From: Actinophytocola gossypii
GTDB lineage: Bacteria > Actinomycetota > Actinomycetes > Mycobacteriales > Pseudonocardiaceae
DNA length: 64,000 nt
Direction of reading: 5' to 3'
Assembly (NCBI RefSeq): GCF_025165815.1
Contig: NZ_JAFFZE010000015.1
Span: forward strand, 310,001-374,000
Shown here piece by piece: positions 1 to 6,251 of this stretch. Both the position numbers and the translations under genes were made by a program. Numbering within the stretch: position 1 is the first letter of the stretch; each line of letters opens with the position of its first letter. The notes under the pieces are model-generated. The model saw nothing but the letters and a program-made list of their open reading frames with translations, did not search any database and was not told the origin of the DNA.

Positions 1-89
1 ACCGGCGGAACCCGGCCGGGCACGCGCCGGTCCGCGCCCGCGTGGGGCAGTCCCGCCTGCTCGGGCGTGACCTGCGCTCGGCGGGTCAT
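1..89 (-). pseudogene. N-terminal fragment of an MmyB-like XRE regulator (runs off window start)
   Basis: Reading leftward from an ATG at position 89, the frame gives TRRAQVTPEQAGLPHAG followed by RRVPG. This resembles the start of the actinobacterial MmyB-like helix-turn-helix regulators (LRTRRAQVTPEQAGLP..RRVPGLRREE). The usual LGEFLR lead-in is absent, and after VPG the frame reads RVPP instead of LRREE, so the piece looks decayed or frameshifted rather than an intact start. The ATG overlaps the TGA of the dehydrogenase (ATGA). Only 29 codons are visible, so a complete but divergent gene beyond the window edge cannot be excluded. Confidence 0.45.
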
Positions 90-1108
90 GGCCGCAGGAG
101 GACCTTCACGGCGCGACGCTCGTCCATCGCCCGGTAGGCGTCGGCGGCCCGGTCCAGCGGCAGGGTGAGGTCGAAGACCTTGCCCGGGTCGATCGTCCGA
201 TCCCAGATGAGCCGGATCAGCTCGGGCAGGAACCGCCGGACCGGGGCCGGTCCGCCGTGCAGGTGCACCCCGGAGAAGAACAGGTCGATGCCGGGGATCG
301 TCACGTCGTGGTTGACGCCGACGTAGCCGACGTGCCCGCCGGGGCGGGTCGCCCGCACCGCCTGCATCGTCGACTCCTGCGTGCCGACGGCCTCGATCAC
401 CGAGTGCGCGCCGAGCCCGCCGGTGAGCTCCCTGATCCTGGCCACGCCCGCGTCACCGCGCTCCTCGACGATGTCGGTGGCGCCGTACTCGCGGGCCAGC
501 GCCTGGCGGTCGGCGTGCCGGGACATGGCGATGATCCGCTCCGCACCCAGCTGCCGCGCCGCGAGGACCCCCATCAGGCCGACCGCGCCGTCGCCGACCA
601 CGGCGACGGTCCTGCCCGGCCCCACCTCGGCGGCGACGGCCGCGAACCAGCCGGTCCCCAGCACGTCGGACGCCGCAAGCAGCGACGGCACCAGTTCCGG
701 GTGTGGCCGGCCGGGGGTGGCCACCAAGGTGCCGTCGGCCAGCGGGATGCGGGCCCGCTCCGCCTGCGTCCCGATCGTCTGCGCGACGAACTCCCGGCGC
801 ACGCAGTGGGACTGGTAGCCGGCCCGGCAGATCTCGCACGTGTTGTCCGAGGTGACGAACGACCCGACGACGAAGTCACCGACCTCGATGGTCCGCACGT
901 CCGGCCCGATCTCCTCGACGACGCCGACGTACTCGTGTCCCATCGGCTGGTGGTCGGCCTGCTCCACGCCCCGGTACGGCCACAGGTCCGATCCGCACAC
1001 ACAGGCGGCGGTCACCCGGATCACCGCGTCCGCCGGCTCGATGATCGACGGGTCCGCCCGCTCCTCGACCCGGATGTCGCCCGGGTCGTGCAGCACCACT
1101 CCACGCAT
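86..1108 (-). CDS. Zinc-dependent alcohol dehydrogenase (MDR family)
   Basis: 340 residues. It is a medium-chain dehydrogenase/reductase expected to oxidise an alcohol or reduce an aldehyde with NAD(P). Visible are the catalytic-zinc cysteine in CVCGSDLW, the GHE motif, a structural-zinc cluster (TCEICRAGYQSHC) and the Rossmann glycines GDGAVG. The substrate cannot be told from sequence. I chose the ATG at 1108 because GAGGAGGG lies just upstream; a longer open frame to 1270 has no such site. The gene is divergent from the ABC operon, and its stop overlaps the start of the XRE fragment, suggesting one transcript. Confidence 0.88.
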   Translation of the reverse strand: MRGVVLHDPGDIRVEERADPSIIEPADAVIRVTAACVCGSDLWPYRGVEQADHQPMGHEYVGVVEEIGPDVRTIEVGDFVVGSFVTSDNTCEICRAGYQSHCVRREFVAQTIGTQAERARIPLADGTLVATPGRPHPELVPSLLAASDVLGTGWFAAVAAEVGPGRTVAVVGDGAVGLMGVLAARQLGAERIIAMSRHADRQALAREYGATDIVEERGDAGVARIRELTGGLGAHSVIEAVGTQESTMQAVRATRPGGHVGYVGVNHDVTIPGIDLFFSGVHLHGGPAPVRRFLPELIRLIWDRTIDPGKVFDLTLPLDRAADAYRAMDERRAVKVLLRP

Positions 1109-1248
1109 TCCACGTCCCTCCTCGTTCGTGCGTCCACCCCCGGGGAACCCCTCGGATCCTGGGAGTTCCCTGGAAATGCGGCCGCATTCGCCGAGGACAC
1201 GGCGAGCGTTCCCAGGAAGCCGTGACCTGTCGCCGAGAACGTGACGGC
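1109..1248. promoter_or_regulatory. Divergent promoter region with repeated TTCCCwGGAA palindromes
   Basis: This 140-bp spacer separates the dehydrogenase (leftward) from the ABC operon (rightward). It holds two near-identical 10-bp palindromes, TTCCCTGGAA at 1166-1175 and TTCCCAGGAA at 1209-1218. A related TCCTGGGA lies at 1157-1164. Their spacing of 43 bp between starts is about four helical turns, as expected for a dimeric repressor or activator. The cognate regulator is unknown; the adjacent OmpR-type regulator or the XRE fragment are candidates by position only. Confidence 0.35.
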
Positions 1249-2160
1249 ATGACCGACACCATCGAGGCACGCGGCCTCACCAAGCGCTACGGCGACCGGC
1301 TCGCCGTCGACGACCTCGACTTCACCGTCGAGCCGGGACGCGTCACCGGTTTCCTCGGCCCGAACGGCGCCGGCAAGTCCACCACCATGCGGCTCGTCCT
1401 CGGCCTGGACGCGCCGACCGCGGGCGACGTGACCGTGCACGGCCGGCACTACCGCGACCTGACCCACCCCCTGCATACGGTCGGCGCGCTGCTCGACGCC
1501 CGCGCCTGCCACCCGGGACGGACCGCCGCCAACCACCTGCTCGCGCTGGCGCAGACCGCCGGCATCGGCCGTCGGCGGGTCGACGAGGTGCTCGCGCTCG
1601 TCGGCCTGGAGAAGGTCGCCAACCGGCGCGCCGGCACGTTCTCCCTCGGCATGAGCCAGCGGCTCGGCATCGCCGCCGCGCTGCTCGGCGACCCGCCGGT
1701 ACTGATGTTCGACGAGCCGGTCAACGGGCTGGACCCCGAGGGCATCCGCTGGATCCGCGGCCTGATGCGGGACCTGGCCGCCGAGGGCCGGACGGTCCTG
1801 GTGTCCAGCCATCTGATGAGCGAGATGGCGCTCACCGCGCACCACCTGCTGGTGATCGGCCGGGGCCGGATCATCGCGGACACCGGGCTCGACGAGTTCC
1901 TCCGCGAGCACGGCACGGAGTACGTCCTGGTCCGCGCCGGCGAGCTGGACCTGCTCACCCGCGTCCTGCGCCGCGCGGGAGCCCGCCTGGAGACCGACAC
2001 CGACGCCCTGCACGTGCACAACCTCACCGCGACCGAGATCGGCAAGCTCGCCGCCGGGGAGGGGATCGCGCTGGCCGAGCTGACCCCGGTACGCGGCTCG
2101 CTGGAGGACGTGTTCATGGCCCTCACCGACTCCTCGGTCGAGTACGGGGTGACCGCGTGA
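1249..2160 (+). CDS. ABC transporter ATP-binding protein (multidrug/bacitracin-type exporter)
   Basis: 303 residues. The nucleotide-binding domain occupies about residues 4-225, with Walker A GPNGAGKS, signature LGMSQRLG (in place of the usual LSGGQ) and Walker B VLMFDEP followed by NGLDPEG. A C-terminal extension matches the CcmA/DrrA-like exporter ATPases. It would power the integral membrane partner encoded immediately downstream, with a GTGA overlap. The ATG at 1249 starts the conserved TIEARGLTKRYG stretch; the ribosome site is weak. Exporters of this architecture next to a two-component pair often respond to cell-envelope antibiotics, which is inference here. Confidence 0.9.
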   Translation: MTDTIEARGLTKRYGDRLAVDDLDFTVEPGRVTGFLGPNGAGKSTTMRLVLGLDAPTAGDVTVHGRHYRDLTHPLHTVGALLDARACHPGRTAANHLLALAQTAGIGRRRVDEVLALVGLEKVANRRAGTFSLGMSQRLGIAAALLGDPPVLMFDEPVNGLDPEGIRWIRGLMRDLAAEGRTVLVSSHLMSEMALTAHHLLVIGRGRIIADTGLDEFLREHGTEYVLVRAGELDLLTRVLRRAGARLETDTDALHVHNLTATEIGKLAAGEGIALAELTPVRGSLEDVFMALTDSSVEYGVTA

Positions 2161-2906
2161 ACCTACTCCGTTCCGAGTGGACCAAGTTCCGCAGCCTCCG
2201 CTCCACCTGGCTCACCGCGGCCATGACCGTGCTGCTCGGCGTCGGCATCGGCGCGCTCGCGTCCGGCACCGCCGCCCGCACGTACACCGGCGAGGACTGG
2301 GACCCGACCGCGAGCAGCATGACCAGTCTGGTCGTCGCGCAGCTGGCCATCGGGGTGCTCGGCGTGCTGGTGATCACCAGCGAGTACGCCACCGGCACCA
2401 TGCAACCGTCGCTGACCGCGGCGCCCCGGCGCGGCCGGCTGCTCGCCGCGAAGGCCACCGTGCTGGCGGGCGCGGCCCTGGTGCTGGGGCAGCTGATCGG
2501 GTTCGCGTCGTTCTTCACCGGGCAGGCGGTGATCGCCGGCATGGACGTGCCGCACGCCACGCTCGGCGAGCCCGGCGTGCTGCGCGCCGTCGTCGGCTGC
2601 GGCCTGTACCTGGCGGCGATCGGGCTGCTCGGGCTGGGGCTCGGCGCCGCGTCGCGGTCCACGGCCGGTGCGATCGGCGCGCTGGTGTCGATCACCTGGG
2701 TGATCCGGGCGCTGTCCTCGGCGCTGCCGGAGTCCTGGTCGAACTGGATGGACCGCTACTGGCCGACCACCGCGGGCGAGCGGATCACGGCCGTGCTGCG
2801 CGCCCCTGGCGAGCTCGGGCCGTGGGCCGGCTATTCGATCCTGTGCGCGTTCGTCGCGGCGGTCGGTGCCGCCGGCTACGCGGTCCTGCGGACGAGGGAC
2901 GCGTGA
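2157..2906 (+). CDS. ABC transporter permease (ABC-2 type)
   Basis: 249 residues starting at a GTG that overlaps the ATPase stop (GTGA). The N-terminus MNLLRSEWTKFRSLRSTWL is the characteristic amphipathic start of ABC-2 permeases (SEWTKxxSLRST). About six hydrophobic segments follow. It forms the membrane channel for the ATPase encoded just before it. The stop overlaps the next ATG by one base, so translation of the whole operon is probably coupled. Confidence 0.88.
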   Translation: MNLLRSEWTKFRSLRSTWLTAAMTVLLGVGIGALASGTAARTYTGEDWDPTASSMTSLVVAQLAIGVLGVLVITSEYATGTMQPSLTAAPRRGRLLAAKATVLAGAALVLGQLIGFASFFTGQAVIAGMDVPHATLGEPGVLRAVVGCGLYLAAIGLLGLGLGAASRSTAGAIGALVSITWVIRALSSALPESWSNWMDRYWPTTAGERITAVLRAPGELGPWAGYSILCAFVAAVGAAGYAVLRTRDA

Positions 2907-3856
2907 TGGCCGCAGGCCGGGAGGCGGCCGCCGGCGTCGCCGCCGGGGTTGCCGCCGGGGCCGCTGCCGGGGTGGTCGCGTGGCTCGGTATGGCCGGGTG
3001 GGCGCTGCTCGGCGTGACGACCCTCGGGCTCGGTGCCGCCGCCACGCCGGCCGCCGTGGCGCTCGCGGTCGGCGGTTCGGTCGGCGTCACCGAGGACCTG
3101 GGACCGGCCACGCTGAGCGGCTCGGTGCACGTGCTGCCGCTCGGCGTCTCGCTGGTGGGCGCGGTGCTGCTGGCGGCCGTGCTCACCACCTGGCCGCGGC
3201 TGGCGGGTGCGTCGGCGGTGGTCGTCGCCGGGCTCGTCGCGCTGCCGTTCCTCCCGGCCGGCGACCTCGACGTGCTGCCGTGGTCGACCCAGCTCGGCGG
3301 GCTGGCCTGGCTGGTCGTGGTCGTCGGAACACGGGTGGCGATGTGGTGGTTTCCGTGGGTCCGCCGGGTGGTGACCGTGTTCCTCGGGGCCGCGGCGCTC
3401 GCCACGCTGATCGGCGTGGTGGCGTCCGTCGCGGGCGGCGCGCGGGTGCTCGGCACGATGGTGCTCGCCGCGCCGAACCTGCTGTGCGTGGCGCTGACCA
3501 GAGGGCTCGGCGTGCCGTGGGAGACGCGTGGGCCGGACCTGCCGTTGCCGACGATCGACACCGGCGGGCTCGGGCCGCTGGCCGTGCCGGTGTGGCCACT
3601 GACCGCCGTCGCCGTGGTCGTACTGGTGCTGGTGGCGGTGTTCGCCGGCCGGCACGCGCCGTGGGTGGCGGCGGTCTGCCTCGCCGGCATGGTCGTCGTC
3701 GGCGGGGCGGCGGTGCGGCTGTCGGCCGGGTTCTTCGCGGTCGAGCTCGGCGTCGCCGGGAACGCACTCGCCGCCGCCGCGGCCGGGCTCGGGGGCGGTC
3801 TGGTGGCGTGGCTGCTCGTCCAGGGCGTCCGGTACTGGCATCGTCGGCACGCATGA
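2906..3856 (+). CDS. Multi-pass membrane protein, streptophobe-like
   Basis: 316 residues, composed almost entirely of Ala/Val/Gly/Leu-rich hydrophobic segments (about eight to ten), with no enzymatic motif I recognise. The composition and context recall the actinobacterial streptophobe family of very hydrophobic membrane proteins; this assignment rests on general character, not a motif. It sits between the ABC permease and the response regulator with one- and four-base overlaps, so it may belong to the same export or sensing unit. Confidence 0.6.
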   Translation: MAAGREAAAGVAAGVAAGAAAGVVAWLGMAGWALLGVTTLGLGAAATPAAVALAVGGSVGVTEDLGPATLSGSVHVLPLGVSLVGAVLLAAVLTTWPRLAGASAVVVAGLVALPFLPAGDLDVLPWSTQLGGLAWLVVVVGTRVAMWWFPWVRRVVTVFLGAAALATLIGVVASVAGGARVLGTMVLAAPNLLCVALTRGLGVPWETRGPDLPLPTIDTGGLGPLAVPVWPLTAVAVVVLVLVAVFAGRHAPWVAAVCLAGMVVVGGAAVRLSAGFFAVELGVAGNALAAAAAGLGGGLVAWLLVQGVRYWHRRHA

Positions 3857-4539
3857 CGCCGAACCTGCTCGTCGTGGAGGACGACCCGACGCTGCGGGAA
3901 CTGCTCGCGGCCAGCCTGCGGTTCGCCGGGTTCGCGGTGTCGGCGACGGCGAGCGGGGCCGAGGCGCTGCGAATCGCCGCGGCCGGGCCGCCGGATCTGG
4001 TCGTGCTCGACGTGATGTTGCCCGACGTCGACGGGTTCGAGGTGCTGCGCCGGCTCCGGAGCGGCGCGGTGCCGGGGCGGGAGGTACCGGTGCTGTTCCT
4101 CACCGCGCGGGACGCGGGTGAGGACAAGGTCGCCGGACTGACCGCGGGCGGCGACGACTACGTCACCAAGCCGTTCCGGCTGGAGGAGCTGATCGCCAGG
4201 ATCAGGGCCATCCTGCGGCGCACCAGCGGTGCACCACGCGAGGTGCTGGTCGCGGGGGACCTGGAGCTGGACCCGACCGCGCAGCTGGTCACGCGTGGCG
4301 GCGAACCCGTGTCGCTGTCGCCGACGGAGTTCACGCTGCTGCGGTTCCTGATGGAGAACGCGGGCCGGGTACTGGCCCGCGAGCAGATCCTGCGGCACGT
4401 GTGGCGCTACGACTTCGGCGGCGACGCCAGCATCGTCGAGTCCTACATCAGCTACCTGCGACGCAAGGTCGACAACCGGGACCCACGGCTGATCCACACC
4501 GTCCGCGGTGTCGGCTACGTGCTGCGCGGTCCGCGGTGA
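3853..4539 (+). CDS. OmpR/PhoB-family response regulator
   Basis: 228 residues. The receiver domain (about 1-118) has the acidic pocket ED at 9-11, phospho-acceptor D53 in VVLDVMLP, T84 and K106 in YVTKPF. The C-terminal winged helix (about 130-228) has the typical LSPTEFTLLRFLMENAG and VESYISYLRRKVD segments. It is a DNA-binding activator or repressor controlled by phosphorylation from the kinase encoded next. It overlaps the previous gene by ATGA and the next by GTGA, and probably controls this operon. Confidence 0.94.
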   Translation: MTPNLLVVEDDPTLRELLAASLRFAGFAVSATASGAEALRIAAAGPPDLVVLDVMLPDVDGFEVLRRLRSGAVPGREVPVLFLTARDAGEDKVAGLTAGGDDYVTKPFRLEELIARIRAILRRTSGAPREVLVAGDLELDPTAQLVTRGGEPVSLSPTEFTLLRFLMENAGRVLAREQILRHVWRYDFGGDASIVESYISYLRRKVDNRDPRLIHTVRGVGYVLRGPR

Positions 4540-5975
4540 GGCGGCTGTCGCTGCGGGCGCGGGTCCTGCTGATCGCGATGACGCTGCTGGTCGTCGGCAT
4601 GGTCGCGAGCGACGCGGTGGTGCTGGTCGCGCTGCGCAAACCGCTGGTGGAGCGGGTGGACTCGCAGGTGACGCTGGGGGCGACCGTGCTGGCCGCCGTT
4701 CCGGAGTCGGTACTGGGCGCGCTCTCGGCCCGTGCCGGGGAGCGGACGCCGGACGGGTTCTACGTCGCCTACCTCACCCCGGCCGGCGACCCGACGCTGG
4801 CGGTGCGCGGCCCGACGTCGCCCGAGCTGCCGGACCTGGACAGTGCGGCGGTCGCGGAGCGCGGCGGTCGGCCGTTCGAGGTGCCGGGCTGGCGGGTGCT
4901 CGCCCTGCCGGTGCACGGCGGGGACGGCAGTGTCGTCGTCGCCGGCGCGCTGACGCAGGTCGACGCGACGATGGACCGGGTGCGGGCGGTGTGCCTGCTG
5001 GTCGGTGGCGGTCTGCTCGGCACGCTCGCGGTGGTCGGCTGGTTCTGGGTGCGCGCCGGGCTGCGGCCGCTGCGCCGGATCGAGGAGACGGCGACCGCGA
5101 TCGCCGGCGGTGACCTGTCGCGCCGGGTCCCGCCCAGCACCGCGCCCGGCACCGAGGTGGGCCGGCTGACCTCGGCGCTGAACGGCATGCTGGCCCAGAT
5201 CGAGGCGGCGGTGGCGGCCAGGGCCAGGTCGGAGGACCGCCTGCGCCGGTTCGTCGCCGACGCGAGCCACGAGCTGCGTACCCCGCTCGCCGGCATCAGC
5301 GGCTTCGCCCAGCTGTACCGATTGGGCGGTGCCGAGATCGAGGCGACGATGGACCGCATCGAGCGCGAGTCGCTGCGGCTGACCGGCCTCGTGGACGACC
5401 TGTTGCTGCTCGCCCAGCTCGACGAGCGCGGCCTCGAGCTGCGCCGGGGGCCGATGGACCTGCGCACGCTGGCCGCGGACGCGCTGCACGACCTCCGCGC
5501 GCTCGACCCGACCCGGCCGGTCAGCCTCACCGGCCTCGGCACGTCGCCGGATCCCGCGCCGGCGCCGGTCCTGGGTGACGAGTCACGGCTGCGACAGGTG
5601 GTGAGCAACCTGATCGGCAACGCGATCGCGCACACCCCGGCGGGCTCCGCCGTGCGGATCGGCGTCGGGACATCGGACGGGCCACCGGGCGGGGCGTCGG
5701 GCGGGGCGTCGGGCGGGATGTCCGGTGCGGTGGCGGTGCTGGAGTTCGCCGACACCGGTCCCGGGCTGCCGGCGGACCAGGCGGCGCGCGTGTTCGACCG
5801 CTTCTACCGGGCGGACACCAGCCGGGCCAGGGACCACGGCGGCGGCGCCGGGCTGGGTCTGGCGATCGTGTGGTCGCTGGTCACCGCGCACGGGGGAACG
5901 GTGTCGGTGAACACCAGCCCGGGAGAGGGCGCGACCTTCCGGATCGAGCTGCCGGCAGCCCCGACCGTCACCTGA
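4536..5975 (+). CDS. Sensor histidine kinase, HAMP-containing
   Basis: 479 residues from a GTG overlapping the regulator stop. TM1 lies at about residues 9-33, then an extracytoplasmic sensor of about 120 residues, TM2 near 155-180, and HAMP. The HisKA box is SHELRTPLAG with the phospho-His near residue 245. The ATPase domain has NLIGNAIAHTP, DTGPGLP and GAGLGLAIV. The ATPase domain carries an unusual Gly/Ser/Ala-rich insert near residues 382-397 (DNA 5680-5725) built on a repeated GGASGGASGG unit. It pairs with the regulator just upstream. Confidence 0.93.
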   Translation: MRRLSLRARVLLIAMTLLVVGMVASDAVVLVALRKPLVERVDSQVTLGATVLAAVPESVLGALSARAGERTPDGFYVAYLTPAGDPTLAVRGPTSPELPDLDSAAVAERGGRPFEVPGWRVLALPVHGGDGSVVVAGALTQVDATMDRVRAVCLLVGGGLLGTLAVVGWFWVRAGLRPLRRIEETATAIAGGDLSRRVPPSTAPGTEVGRLTSALNGMLAQIEAAVAARARSEDRLRRFVADASHELRTPLAGISGFAQLYRLGGAEIEATMDRIERESLRLTGLVDDLLLLAQLDERGLELRRGPMDLRTLAADALHDLRALDPTRPVSLTGLGTSPDPAPAPVLGDESRLRQVVSNLIGNAIAHTPAGSAVRIGVGTSDGPPGGASGGASGGMSGAVAVLEFADTGPGLPADQAARVFDRFYRADTSRARDHGGGAGLGLAIVWSLVTAHGGTVSVNTSPGEGATFRIELPAAPTVT

Positions 5976-5999
5976 TGGGGCTATTGATCACCCGTCAGG
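5971..5999 (+). terminator. Hairpin overlapping the kinase stop codon
   Basis: CCTGATGGG (5971-5979) pairs with CCCGTCAGG (5991-5999), nine base pairs with one G-U, and the left arm includes the TGA of the kinase gene. No U-tract follows, which is usual in high-GC actinomycetes. It plausibly ends the ABC/two-component operon. Confidence 0.45.
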
Positions 6000-6081
6000 A
6001 GTGTCGCCTACCGTCGACAACGGCAGAATGTGCTAGACGTTAGGTGTCCGGTGTGCCGGGAAAGGGCGAGTCGAGGCGCGG

Positions 6082-6243
6082 ATGAAACCCAAGAAGGTTC
6101 TGTTGCTCGTGGCGGCGGCCGTCCTGATCTACACCTTGGTCGTTCACCCCACCCAGCTGGGTGATGGCGTGCAGACGATCTTCGGCTGGGTCGGGGACGG
6201 CCTCGAGTCCATCGTCGCCTTCTTCCGGAGCGCCGTGGAGTAG
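6082..6243 (+). CDS. Small single-pass membrane protein, 53 aa
   Basis: MKPKKVLLLVAAAVLIYTL opens the frame: a basic start, one hydrophobic helix (about residues 6-21), then a short amphipathic tail ending FFRSAVE. Length and layout resemble small conserved membrane proteins that are common and uncharacterised in actinomycetes; the function is unknown. It starts with ATG at 6082 after a weak GAGGCG and ends just before the convergent LuxR gene. It lies outside the kinase operon, beyond the hairpin at 5971-5999. Confidence 0.7.
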   Translation: MKPKKVLLLVAAAVLIYTLVVHPTQLGDGVQTIFGWVGDGLESIVAFFRSAVE

Positions 6244-6251
6244 GCGGCGAC

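Noticed and set aside
1249-3856. The ABC genes as the missing lanthipeptide transporter
   Set aside because: They lack a C39 peptidase domain, sit in a separate two-component operon, and are divided from LanM by other genes and two hairpins.
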